Source: Nitrospirales bacterium (lineage in GTDB: Bacteria; Nitrospirota; Nitrospiria; Nitrospirales; UBA8639). From it: a stretch of DNA of 34,487 bases. The stretch spans positions 1 through 34,487 of the forward strand of contig JAJDVY010000007.1 in the NCBI GenBank assembly GCA_022825885.1, given 5' to 3'. The notes beneath the pieces are model-generated. The model made no database searches. It had not been told where the DNA came from and was given only the letters and a program-made list of their open reading frames with translations. This document shows positions 8,881 to 16,660 of this stretch, one piece after another. The first letter of the stretch is position 1. Each line of letters opens with the position of its first letter. The translations under genes and the position numbers were made by a program.

Positions 8881-9974
8881 CACCGGTTCAGCCGGCCAAC
8901 GAGGGCCGGAAGATCGTGCATCGTCAACTGTTCGGGAGGGCCTCCGGGTTTGCCTTTGTATCGCTCTGCCTGCGGGATGATTCGATCCAAGGCACTCCAT
9001 TGACTGCCGTCACGGGTGCCGGCAAGCGTTTGAATCGTCACGGCAATTTCGTCGGCGGCAACCAAACCGGCTTCCTTGTTGTGCAGCTTCAGATCGAGGC
9101 CTTCGATGATTTTCAGGATTGTCCTGACTTCCGGAACAGAAATCAGCGCGTCGATTGTCCGAAGTTCGGCCACGACGCGTTCAACGCGCTTCATCATCCC
9201 GGTTCTATACGTCCCGTTTTCCGTCGACTCGACAAGGGCGCGGAGACCGTATTCGAGATCGAGGGATTTCCCCACAACGTAGAGCATCCGTTTGTGCTCA
9301 GGGGACGCCTCGTCATTCTTCTTCCCCTCAGAGCGGAGAAACTTGTGGCGGATTTCGCCCAGCGACCACGACAACAACTCAAAGTCGTCACTCCCGGGTC
9401 CATGCCTTCCGACGTTCACCAACTTTTCATTGGATACGATGTGACATTGATAGCAGTTGGACGCAAGACGATACAGATCCTTGGGCCGAATCATGCCGGA
9501 ATCCTTGATTGCGGCAACACGCTTGGCCTTATGCTTGGGCGTCTCCTGTTCACGGGTCACGTTCTTCCCGCCGTAATCACCATGAACCTTCAGCCAGTCC
9601 TTTGCCGGACCATGGCAAGACTCGCAGGAGATGCCGGCAATGGCTTTGACCTTGTTCTTTCGATAGCCGGACGTGAAATGACAGGACACACAGGCTTCGG
9701 CCCTTTTCACGCGTCTGATCCCCATGTTACTGGCAATCTCCTTGGTCTGCTTCTTACGCGTCAACAGGTGAAAGGTTTTGGCGTGCCTGGTTTCTCGCCA
9801 GACGTGCACTTCCGCTTTGTGACATTCGCCGCATTCGTCCGGCCCCACAATGTTCAGAAGATCGTTTTCGGACAGATCGTCAGCCTCAATCTCACCATTG
9901 GAAAAGACCTGGAATCCCGGCACGAGACTGAAGCACACCAGAACCAGCCGGACCGCGGCACTGACGCGGTTCAT
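8880..9974 (-). CDS. Tetrahaem cytochrome c, c554-like
   Basis: 364 aa with an N-terminal signal sequence (hydrophobic 7-24). Four CxxCH motifs lie at 48-52 (CGECH), 95-99 (CVSCH), 117-121 (CESCH) and 174-178 (CYQCH). The order and surroundings (GPDECGECHK, VWRETRHAKTFH, CESCHGPAKDW, then a HGDYGGK loop) are those of the cytochrome c554 family of soluble periplasmic electron carriers, best known beside hydroxylamine oxidoreductase. Residues 200-364 extend past the haem part as a helical, charged domain without haem motifs. No hydroxylamine oxidoreductase is nearby, so the partner is more likely the membrane protein whose start overlaps this stop. It lies 71 nt after the ferredoxin gene. Confidence 0.85.
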   Translation of the reverse strand: MNRVSAAVRLVLVCFSLVPGFQVFSNGEIEADDLSENDLLNIVGPDECGECHKAEVHVWRETRHAKTFHLLTRKKQTKEIASNMGIRRVKRAEACVSCHFTSGYRKNKVKAIAGISCESCHGPAKDWLKVHGDYGGKNVTREQETPKHKAKRVAAIKDSGMIRPKDLYRLASNCYQCHIVSNEKLVNVGRHGPGSDDFELLSWSLGEIRHKFLRSEGKKNDEASPEHKRMLYVVGKSLDLEYGLRALVESTENGTYRTGMMKRVERVVAELRTIDALISVPEVRTILKIIEGLDLKLHNKEAGLVAADEIAVTIQTLAGTRDGSQWSALDRIIPQAERYKGKPGGPPEQLTMHDLPALVGRLNR

Positions 9975-10045
9975 CCGTCCATCACCTTCCTGAAGTGGGC
10001 CCGCAGGGCATTCACGTTCACCCCGGTCAAGTCACGCAACGATGA

Positions 10046-10513
10046 CTACGCGTCCAAAATCAACGTACCGGTGGGAATGGAAAAGCACAGGAAGCACCAG
10101 CCTGCCGCCGGTCTGTCCTGAAAGGATGACACGTACGAGACGGCCCCGGACTTGATGGCCGTCAGACATCTCCCGCATTTGCCGCTACGGCATCCCACGC
10201 GCACATTGACGTTATTTCTTTTGGCAAGTTCCAATAATGAGCCGATGCTCGGGTCCCAGAGACACGTCTTGCCCGACCTGGCAAAGACGACTTCAATACC
10301 CAAACCCGCAGGCGTGGCGGCTGACCTCGTACGCTTGCGCTCCAGGTGCCGCGCCGTCGCGGCCTGCACACGACGGCGGAACGCTTCACGGGCAAAGCGA
10401 CGCTGCTGCTTTCTGTATCTGATCCCACGCCACAACCCGACGAGCAAACCGGCGAGCCGACACAGGCCCGCCACGACGATACCGCCCCCGATTCCCTGTA
10501 TCACCCACTCCAT
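10046..10513 (-). CDS. Membrane-anchored [2Fe-2S] ferredoxin-like protein
   Basis: 155 aa. I chose the ATG at 10513, preceded by GAGG with a 6-nt spacer, over a GTG four codons upstream. One membrane helix (about 8-28) is followed by a run of basic residues (31-48), which places the C-terminal domain in the cytosol. Residues 72-155 form a plant-type ferredoxin domain with C108-x4-C113-x2-C116 and the fourth ligand at C143 (FLCFSIP), the standard pattern for a [2Fe-2S] centre. C84 and C140 are extra. It should carry one electron at a time between a cytosolic partner and the membrane. A cytosolic ferredoxin fixed to the membrane inside a cytochrome/barrel gene set is the unusual feature. The 107-nt gap after the barrel gene holds a short hairpin (10564-10568/10576-10580) with no clear T-run. 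Confidence 0.85.
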   Translation of the reverse strand: MEWVIQGIGGGIVVAGLCRLAGLLVGLWRGIRYRKQQRRFAREAFRRRVQAATARHLERKRTRSAATPAGLGIEVVFARSGKTCLWDPSIGSLLELAKRNNVNVRVGCRSGKCGRCLTAIKSGAVSYVSSFQDRPAAGWCFLCFSIPTGTLILDA

Positions 10514-10620
10514 CCTTTCCCTCACGGACCAGTCTTCGCTCTCGTCGCCGTCAAAACGTTGAAGCCCGTCTCAAGCGGGCCTCAGCCCCGTGCCCGCGGT
10601 CAGCAACACCTTCATCATCC

Positions 10621-12042
10621 TCAAAATTTCGTGAGCCATTCAAGACGCGCTCCATAGGACGGGTCGCGTCCTTCCTGCACCGCTCCAAAAGCATCGACTT
10701 GGGCCACGACATGACGACCGATGGCATGTTGATACCGAAAACCCGCGGCATAGGCCTCCCCATTGTCGACCTGATTGTTCGTATTCTTCCGGCCCCCCAA
10801 CTCAACAACAAGCTGTTGACGGGTCCGGTTGAAAAAGGCCTGATACCCGAGACTGCCTCCGGCGGCATTGTCGGCCTGATTGCCCAATGCGGCCGCATAC
10901 TGGCCCAATCCCACGGCGGCAAACAGAATCCCGGTTCGCCCGAGCGGTCCGCCGGTTTCAGGACCGCGAATGGCCGAGGAAAACTCACCGATTCCCCAAA
11001 ACGTATTGAGGTAGAGGAAATCCCGGGTATGCGGCGGGGTCCAGGAAATTTCATTGAATACCAAAGTGCCGCGGCTGGTTTGCGGCGTTTCACGCGTTGT
11101 TGGAAGCGAGGCATTGAAGGTCAACGTCGTATTGAAAGGCCCAATGCGCTGAACGCCTCGGAGTCCGGCAAACCAGGCATCACCCGTGTCCTCTCCCGCT
11201 TCGAGGTAGACAAGATCCAGATCGATCGTCGTCATGGGAAAGTCCGTTTCCGTAAACAGGCCGAAGAGTTGGGCATCCCGGTCGAGCCGGTTATTATCCC
11301 GGTACACGTTGCCCCACGCATAGAAGGCACTGAGCCGTACGTTCGACGTCCCCGGTAGTTGCAGGTTGTTGCGGACCAGCGAAACGGCGTCAGGATTACC
11401 CAGCCCCCCGCTATTGATCAGGATGCCGTCCTGAAACAGCACCGCTTGCCGGCCAACCGAAAAACCCACGTCGAGCATCCCGGTATCCTCACGATCAAGC
11501 GCCGGAACGATCTCTCCCAGGTCCCCTTCAAAGAATAGCGTCCTGACCACTGCGTTCAATTCGTCCTGAAAGCCTCCGTCAGGTTCAAACGACAGGCCGG
11601 TAAAACGGTTCTCACGATCCAAGGGGCGCAATCCGATCAACAGGCGCTCCGAGGCCGACAATTTGAGATTGGCGAACAGGTCGAGACGGTGAGCCCATTC
11701 AGAAACGCGCGTCGCGCCGTCATCGATAGTCTGCGCGGCCATCCGGTGTGTCCCGAATACCCAAAGGGATGGACGCCATACCGCGCCGGTGGGCAATTCG
11801 ACTTCCGGACCAAACGGCCCGGCTCCAAGAAACGGATCCCCCAATTCCAGAAGAAGCGCCGGACGTTCCGGCACGTCTTCCACTTGAAGCGGGAGAGGCC
11901 TGTCGGACAACCGGCTTTCTGATTCCATCTCCCCGGGTCGCGCCCCTGCCTCGCCTTGCCCTTCCGAGCCGGCCCATGCCGGTGAAAGCCCCATCAGTAA
12001 CGCCAGAACCATGAAGGGGGAAAGGCTGAACGCTCTCTTCAT
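10621..12042 (-). CDS. Outer-membrane beta-barrel (porin-like) of the cytochrome cluster
   Basis: 473 aa. A signal peptide with cleavage after AWA is near residue 24. The mature protein has many alternating amphipathic strands and ends WLTKF, with the C-terminal Phe recognised by the outer-membrane assembly machinery. Parts (for example VGRQAVLFQDGILIN) recall the alginate-export type of 16-18 strand barrels, but I do not assign that function. Its ATG overlaps the TGA of the pentahaem cytochrome gene (ATGA), so the two are translationally coupled. In known porin-cytochrome conduits a barrel surrounds or holds a multihaem protein so electrons can cross the outer membrane; the same role is inferred here. 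A simple solute porin made with the cytochromes is the alternative. Confidence 0.75.
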   Translation of the reverse strand: MKRAFSLSPFMVLALLMGLSPAWAGSEGQGEAGARPGEMESESRLSDRPLPLQVEDVPERPALLLELGDPFLGAGPFGPEVELPTGAVWRPSLWVFGTHRMAAQTIDDGATRVSEWAHRLDLFANLKLSASERLLIGLRPLDRENRFTGLSFEPDGGFQDELNAVVRTLFFEGDLGEIVPALDREDTGMLDVGFSVGRQAVLFQDGILINSGGLGNPDAVSLVRNNLQLPGTSNVRLSAFYAWGNVYRDNNRLDRDAQLFGLFTETDFPMTTIDLDLVYLEAGEDTGDAWFAGLRGVQRIGPFNTTLTFNASLPTTRETPQTSRGTLVFNEISWTPPHTRDFLYLNTFWGIGEFSSAIRGPETGGPLGRTGILFAAVGLGQYAAALGNQADNAAGGSLGYQAFFNRTRQQLVVELGGRKNTNNQVDNGEAYAAGFRYQHAIGRHVVAQVDAFGAVQEGRDPSYGARLEWLTKF

Positions 12043-13835
12043 TGGCCGGGTGTCCGGTCCTTTGGGACACCGTCAAATACCACGTCGCGCTCCCATAACG
12101 TCACGTGTCCTTCCACGACTCCTTCGGCGACGTCACGGGGACTCATTCCATAATCAAACCCAACCTCTTTGATGTCACCAATCAGATTGACCGGCACCAT
12201 GCCGAGTATCAGCTTGATCGTGGCGGCATAGGGACCGTTGCCCGTTAACCGGGCACCCGGGATCTCATACAACGCCCACCGGCTCCCGTGCGGTTCAATG
12301 CTGCTCCTGTGCTTTCTCACGTTTACCGGGCGTCCCAGCAGAACGCTTGACTGCGTAAGCGGACGTAGAAACGGCAACGGATCAAATGAAGGGTTGACCG
12401 GGATGATCCGTTCGCTCTCGCTGCCACGGAAGTTCCTGGTGACGAATTTTGATTGCAGATTGAACAGGTACGGGTCCGGCGGCAATTCCCCATTGTGAAC
12501 GTACCGTGAATGGGCATCTCGAAGATCGCCGTTGGGGTCCAGGTCGCCGGACTTGAAGATGACCGTTCCATCGCGGTCCGTCACCGTCACCTGCAAGTAG
12601 ACGACGCGCTCCGCATCAAAACCGGTTGGCACTCCATGACCCGTGGTGCCATTCCGTACCTGCACCTGAAACCGGATTCCTTCTTCATCGGCCCGTTCGG
12701 TCACGACTTCGCCGAGCGTAAATCCTGCCTGCAACAACTGTTTTCGCTGAACCAGATATTCGTCCAACAAGGCCAATTGCCGGTCCAGAATTTCACGGGC
12801 GTCATATCGTTCGTCAACGGAATTCCAGCGCTCGGGGAACACCGCGTCGCCGGGAACCTCGTCCTCAAACGCATCCGTCCCCCACCCGGCCTCATAATCA
12901 AACGTCAGCCACTCCCGGATGCTGGCGGCCTTCGCCGCGTCCGGATTGTGCGGAAAGATCCCGGGATGGATGACCGAATGATCCGGCCCGGGGAACATAT
13001 GATTGGTGCGTTTCCGCGGCTTGGTCTCGACGTCTCCGACCCGGGCGGCAGGCGCCACGGCGTATCCCGACGGTCGACCGGGCTCCGTTCCCATATGACA
13101 ATCCTGACAGGTGACGCCTGCCTTCGCAGACGGCGACGTCTTATACTCACTGAAGGTTTCCTCCAGACGGAATCCATTGAGCAAATTGACGTCGTGGCAC
13201 ACACCACAAAACCCGGGGGTCACGAGTTGAAAAAATTTCTTCGCGTCGGTATGGATGGTCCGGCCAGGTTTGCCTCGTTCGGTGTTGACCCGGTATTCCT
13301 CACTGTCAATCACACGCCGGAGTTCTTTGTTACCCGTCGGTCCGTAAACCGGTTCGAGCAGATCGCCCTCCACGATCTTCATCCGACCGCTTTCTTTCCC
13401 ATACGCTTGATTAATCCGGTGACAGACAATACAGGTCACACCCTCTCGAGAAACCGGATGCCGGTCAACGGTGCTCATGAATAACGGCTCTCCACGGTTC
13501 ATCCCCACTTGGGTGTGGCAACGAATACAGAAATCCCCGTTGGTTCCGTTGGTCCGTTTGAGGATGGTGCCGTGCATGGCATTGAACACGGGACTCATCT
13601 GAGCATAGGCGTGCGGGGATACCGACCATTCACGGTAATGATCTTCGTGACACGTTTTACAGGCGGCAGCCGAGGGAAACCGGTTGCCCCTCTCCAATGC
13701 CTCGTGCGCAGATTCGGAAGAAATTTCCCTGTCGCCGGTTGATTGTTCTGCCGCACCGGGCAGAACCGCCGTCGCACCCATCGCCATCAACAGCAATGGA
13801 AGCATCAGGCGGTTCGTTTTCAACCTTGACGTCAT
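12039..13835 (-). CDS. Pentahaem cytochrome c with C-terminal beta-rich domain
   Basis: 598 aa, first gene of the cluster. I chose the ATG at 13835; an in-frame TTG four codons upstream is less likely, and neither has a strong Shine-Dalgarno. A signal sequence covers about 1-28. Five CxxCH motifs lie at 59-63, 103-107, 135-139, 210-214 and 243-247, with surroundings (CKTCHEDHYREW, then CIRCH, CIVCH, CGVCHDV, CQDCHMG) like multihaem cytochromes of the c554 group. Residues 290-598 hold no haem and look beta-rich (GHGVPTGFDAERVVYLQVTV, then FKSGDLDPNG), possibly a sandwich fold for docking or surface exposure. The coupled barrel gene suggests it sits in or on the outer membrane. No catalytic signature for nitrite or hydroxylamine chemistry was recognised. 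Confidence 0.85.
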   Translation of the reverse strand: MTSRLKTNRLMLPLLLMAMGATAVLPGAAEQSTGDREISSESAHEALERGNRFPSAAACKTCHEDHYREWSVSPHAYAQMSPVFNAMHGTILKRTNGTNGDFCIRCHTQVGMNRGEPLFMSTVDRHPVSREGVTCIVCHRINQAYGKESGRMKIVEGDLLEPVYGPTGNKELRRVIDSEEYRVNTERGKPGRTIHTDAKKFFQLVTPGFCGVCHDVNLLNGFRLEETFSEYKTSPSAKAGVTCQDCHMGTEPGRPSGYAVAPAARVGDVETKPRKRTNHMFPGPDHSVIHPGIFPHNPDAAKAASIREWLTFDYEAGWGTDAFEDEVPGDAVFPERWNSVDERYDAREILDRQLALLDEYLVQRKQLLQAGFTLGEVVTERADEEGIRFQVQVRNGTTGHGVPTGFDAERVVYLQVTVTDRDGTVIFKSGDLDPNGDLRDAHSRYVHNGELPPDPYLFNLQSKFVTRNFRGSESERIIPVNPSFDPLPFLRPLTQSSVLLGRPVNVRKHRSSIEPHGSRWALYEIPGARLTGNGPYAATIKLILGMVPVNLIGDIKEVGFDYGMSPRDVAEGVVEGHVTLWERDVVFDGVPKDRTPGQ

Positions 13836-13977
13836 TGCCGCCCCCAAGGAGACAGGTCATTGGCGCAGAAGGATTCTTTGTCCTGACACCCTTCCACACG
13901 ACACCGAAATCCATGAACACAGGACTCAAACATTTCTACTTCGCTATTGCATGGGAATTCTGTCGCGAATCAAGCCT

Positions 13978-13998
13978 GTTACCCTGTCTCAGGGTAAC
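13978..13998. promoter_or_regulatory. 21-bp palindrome, candidate operator or leader hairpin
   Basis: Perfect 9-bp arms GTTACCCTG (13978-13986) and CAGGGTAAC (13990-13998) are separated by TCT. With the predicted start of transcription near 14008 it would cover about +11 to +31 of the cytochrome transcript. That suits a repressor site, or an RNA hairpin in the 173-nt leader. No T-run follows on either strand, so it is not a standard terminator. Confidence 0.6.
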
Positions 13999-14014
13999 GG
14001 CAAAAATTTGAGGG

Positions 14015-14042
14015 AGTATACGCAATTTAAGCTAATTGTCAA
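14015..14042 (-). promoter_or_regulatory. Sigma70-type promoter for the cytochrome cluster
   Basis: On the minus strand a perfect TTGACA (14042-14037) is followed after 16 nt by TATACT (14020-14015, 5/6). It lies about 180 nt before the pentahaem ATG and is the only near-consensus promoter found upstream of it. Confidence 0.65.
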
Positions 14043-14168
14043 ACCCTAGTAATTAGACCTTTCGATTTAAATCTAAACGGAACAATGATTCCGAATTCTG
14101 ACGGAATTCAACCGGTCAGTTGGCCTGGAAATACTGCAGAAGAACGGACGGGAACGCCTTTTTATTGA

Positions 14169-14198
14169 TTGGCAACCTTTCTCTTTTCGCAGTACAAT
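14169..14198 (+). promoter_or_regulatory. Sigma70-type promoter for the peroxidase gene
   Basis: TTGGCA (14169-14174, 5/6) and TACAAT (14193-14198, 5/6) are separated by 18 nt. Predicted start is near 14205, giving a leader of about 105 nt before the ATG at 14310. Confidence 0.5.
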
Positions 14199-14309
14199 AT
14201 GTCTATGCTTCTTGTTGGATAAGAGCCGCTGTGGTCACCTGAAACACGCCCCCCGGCGTTGTGTCCCCGACGTTGTTCATCGGAAATCTGACACGGGAAA
14301 GGAGTCGAC

Positions 14310-14915
14310 ATGAAACGATACTTCCCTCTCACCTTCCTGACCGGCTACGCAGCCGGCGTCCTGTTGATCCTGACGTTCATAGCCTGTGAGCAAGGGTACT
14401 CAGCCGAAACCGCCACGCACGGCACTGCCATGGCCCCTGTCTACTCTTTTACGTTGAACGATATTGAGGGGAATCCGCTCGCACTGGACACCTTTAAAGG
14501 AAAAGTTCTGCTCCTGGTGAATACCGCCAGCCTGTGCGGGAATACGCCTCAATACGAGGGATTGCAAACGTTGTATGAACAGTACCGGGAGCGGGGGCTG
14601 GAAATCCTGGCCTTTCCGGCCAACAATTTCGGGAAACAGGAACCCGGCACGAACGAAGAAATCAAATCCTTTTGTTACACCAAATACGCTTTGGAGTTTC
14701 CCTTATTCGGCAAAATCAGCGTTAAGGGAGAGGATATGCACCCCCTCTACCATTACCTGACCACCCAAAGCCCATTCCCCGGGGAGATCGAATGGAACTT
14801 CCAGAAATTTCTGGTCAATCGGGACGGAGAAATCATTGCCCGTTATCGACCGGGATTGAAACCACTCTCTGCCTCAATCATTGAGGAGATTGAACGCGCG
14901 CTCGACAGGAGCTGA
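14310..14915 (+). CDS. Lipoprotein-type, 2-Cys glutathione peroxidase family enzyme
   Basis: 201 aa, with AAAGGAG 5 nt before the ATG. The N-terminus is a signal sequence ending in a lipobox-like FIAC with Cys26, so the enzyme is probably a periplasm-facing lipoprotein; most bacterial homologues (BtuE type) are cytosolic and lack this. The peroxidatic Cys76 lies in NTASLCGNTPQY, Gln110 in FGKQEPG, and Trp162-Asn163 in EWNFQKF, so the catalytic tetrad is complete. Cys122 (IKSFCYTKY) is at the place of the resolving Cys, which points to a thioredoxin-like electron donor and not glutathione. It reduces hydrogen or lipid peroxides. It is divergent from the cytochrome cluster and could protect that system from peroxide, which is inference. 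Its stop is only 6 nt from the convergent gene. Confidence 0.9.
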   Translation: MKRYFPLTFLTGYAAGVLLILTFIACEQGYSAETATHGTAMAPVYSFTLNDIEGNPLALDTFKGKVLLLVNTASLCGNTPQYEGLQTLYEQYRERGLEILAFPANNFGKQEPGTNEEIKSFCYTKYALEFPLFGKISVKGEDMHPLYHYLTTQSPFPGEIEWNFQKFLVNRDGEIIARYRPGLKPLSASIIEEIERALDRS

Positions 14916-14921
14916 CAGGAA

Positions 14922-15263
14922 TCAGACTTCAAACTGGACGACCATTTCCTGTTCGATCGCCCAATCCGGCAGCCCCGGACTCAGCCCTTGCAGACTGCCT
15001 CCCGCGGCATGCCGGCAGTAAAATTCGACGAGGCCCTGAAACACCTGAACGTTCAACGGCCCGTCATATCCTTGAGGGGGCGTCACGAATAACGGTTCGT
15101 CCTCTTCCCGTGTAGCCGGCATCACGTCCACGTACACGTCAACAAACTCTTGCCCCCCGACCGTCAGGTCGAAGAAGACGCGCGAACCGTTTTTCACCTC
15201 ATCGCTCCCGGCTTCGGAAGCATTCACGAGGCAGCGTCGAAACGTCACGGTCGCGATAGTCAT
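14922..15263 (-). CDS. Hypothetical protein, 113 aa
   Basis: I do not recognise the family. The protein is acidic and beta-rich with no signal sequence or membrane helix, so it should be cytosolic. Segments such as SRVFFDLTVGGQEFVDVYVDVMP suggest a small beta-sandwich or barrel. The ATG at 15263 has no clear Shine-Dalgarno. It follows the HAD nucleotidase gene by 48 nt on the same strand and probably shares its transcript. Codon use matches its neighbours, and the frame is free of disruption, which support a real gene. Confidence 0.6.
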   Translation of the reverse strand: MTIATVTFRRCLVNASEAGSDEVKNGSRVFFDLTVGGQEFVDVYVDVMPATREEDEPLFVTPPQGYDGPLNVQVFQGLVEFYCRHAAGGSLQGLSPGLPDWAIEQEMVVQFEV

Positions 15264-15311
15264 GGAAGGAAACTCAGTGGCGTGAGAGAAGGCCCGTCCG
15301 GCGAAGTTTCT

Positions 15312-15872
15312 TCATGAGGCCGTGTCAGGACTCAGGCTGAGGGTTCGCCACAACTCATCCCAGCCGGATACGCGGGTTGCTCCGGGAGCGACGAACGTCC
15401 GGTTCCAGGGTTGATCCATCAAAAAGACCCGGACGCCTTGCTCCAGGTAATCATTCACGTGCTCGGGGTGATCGTCTACTGCCAGGACAATGCCTTCCGC
15501 CACGTCGGTCTTGTCCTTGGCGTGATGCAGTTCATCGAACGGAACGCCGTGTTCTTCCAGCCATGCCAGGGTCTGCGGCCGAGCCGTGGGGCGCCGTGCC
15601 GTGATCAGGACGATCCGGTACCCTTTCTGCAATTGCTGTAACACGCGTCGCGCATCGGGAACCAACGGAAGCGTTGGAATGCTGCGCTCGTGAAAATAAT
15701 CAAAAATCCGTTCGATCAGGCCCGGATCCAGATTGCTCGTATCAAGCCCACCGGCACTGGCATAGGTCTCCGAAGGCCACGGCCCACCGGTTAATTCATA
15801 GAAAATACGTTGAACTTCCTGCTCGGCCTGCGCCACCACGTTATCGATATCGACGGCAAACCCGGGTCGCAT
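15312..15872 (-). CDS. HAD-superfamily phosphatase, 5'(3')-deoxyribonucleotidase (NT5C) type
   Basis: 186 aa. Motif I is at the N-terminus, FAVDIDNVV, with nucleophile Asp8 and acid/base Asp10. Motif II is the Thr in VLITARRP, and motif IV is AVDDHPEH with the paired acids that bind magnesium. The order, short length and helical cap between motifs I and II fit the NT5C-like group, which removes phosphate from nucleotides or related small phosphates. Exact substrate cannot be told from the sequence. The ATG at 15872 directly precedes the motif I strand, leaving little room for another start. No partner in the neighbourhood points to a pathway. Confidence 0.8.
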   Translation of the reverse strand: MRPGFAVDIDNVVAQAEQEVQRIFYELTGGPWPSETYASAGGLDTSNLDPGLIERIFDYFHERSIPTLPLVPDARRVLQQLQKGYRIVLITARRPTARPQTLAWLEEHGVPFDELHHAKDKTDVAEGIVLAVDDHPEHVNDYLEQGVRVFLMDQPWNRTFVAPGATRVSGWDELWRTLSLSPDTAS

Positions 15873-16028
15873 AGGTGATCAATTCCTATCGTTGAGATGA
15901 AACACATACAAGTCGTCGGGATACGCTACGACCTCTTCTCCCTACATACCGTGGCCCACAAGCCCGGCGCAACATCTAAGGCGATGTAGGCACCTTGATC
16001 TCGCATCAGTCAGTGCAAAACAGGCATC

Positions 16029-16366
16029 TCAACTCAAGTTGAACGATTCAATTTCCTTGATAATTGCAAGCAAATTCGGTTTAGCAAATTGCATATAGTC
16101 GACGGGGATGCGATTGCGTTTGATATCAGGCGGAACGTGCTTGTGATGAGGAAAGGTAGAGGCGAGTGAAGATTCGTCGGGAAATCCAATTCTTCCCGCA
16201 TCCGAAGACGAAGCCCGTTGGAGAACGTCGCCTCTCCTTCGGTTGTTCCCGTAAAGGGGCTGGTCGACCAAACGCGAATCGTTGACTGGAGAATGGAAGG
16301 ACGATTCAGAATTTCGGTAACAAAGCGACTATAATCGGCAAGAGATCCGAGGGGATTTTCAGCCAT
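16029..16366 (-). pseudogene. Broken DUF6516-family gene (deletion with frameshift)
   Basis: The frame starting at 16366 gives [15 protein letters not shown] and then [14 protein letters not shown], which fit the first half of DUF6516 proteins. From about 16187 the similarity moves to the next frame, reading [20 protein letters not shown] and on to the stop at 16029. That is the typical DUF6516 C-terminal half with its His-rich core. The central strands normally found between these halves are missing. So a deletion of some tens of codons has joined two frames, and no single frame encodes a whole protein. DUF6516 genes often follow a small partner gene in toxin-antitoxin-like pairs, and the partner here is 1 nt upstream. 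Confidence 0.7.
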
Positions 16367-16367
16367 C

Positions 16368-16637
16368 TCAATACGCAGGCTGGACGCGCAAGGCGGCTGC
16401 GGGATCGCCTTGTTGGATTTGCTCGCTATAGGCAGTTTTGCGACGCCGCCACGTTTCGTAAATGCCTTTCCAGCGGCTGAAGTCCATTCGAGTTTCGTCG
16501 AAATCGTCGTATCGCGCAAGTTTTCCCGCACTCAAGAGGTCGTAAAAGTCTTGGCTGAGAATGCCGTATTTTTCTTCGTAGAGCGTAAGTCGCCGTTCAA
16601 GCTGCTTCATTTCAACAACGAGTTCGTGAAGTTCCAC
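16368..16637 (-). CDS. Small helical protein, partner of DUF6516 (toxin-antitoxin-like)
   Basis: 89 aa starting with GTG at 16637, supported by AAAGGAG 7 nt upstream. The first half is a coiled-coil-like helix (ELVVEMKQLERRLTLYEEKYG), followed by LSQDFYDLLSAGKL and an aromatic, charged helix ending in a weakly conserved tail. From memory this is the small protein coded directly before DUF6516 genes, probably its antitoxin or binding partner. It is intact while the following gene is broken, as expected for a decaying addiction pair in which loss of the toxin is tolerated. Its stop is 1 nt from the start of the broken gene. Confidence 0.7.
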   Translation of the reverse strand: MELHELVVEMKQLERRLTLYEEKYGILSQDFYDLLSAGKLARYDDFDETRMDFSRWKGIYETWRRRKTAYSEQIQQGDPAAALRVQPAY

Positions 16638-16660
16638 GATCTTTCTCCTTTATTGAATGG

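Larger units (their letters stand above)
13836..14309. other. Divergent intergenic control region
   Basis: 474 bases without a gene, AT-rich in the middle. It separates the minus-strand cytochrome cluster from the plus-strand peroxidase. It holds one promoter for each side and a 21-bp palindrome (listed separately). GAATTC occurs twice around 14091-14108, separated by TGACG, which may be chance. Confidence 0.7.

Noticed and set aside
8880-9974. Idea that the tetrahaem protein marks an ammonia-oxidation (HAO-c554) locus
   Set aside because: No hydroxylamine oxidoreductase or related gene is in the window; c554-like folds occur in other pathways.
8865-10121. Long plus-strand open frame (418 codons) opposite the tetrahaem cytochrome gene
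   Set aside because: It mirrors a gene with four CxxCH motifs and a signal sequence, and its own translation has no recognisable domain.
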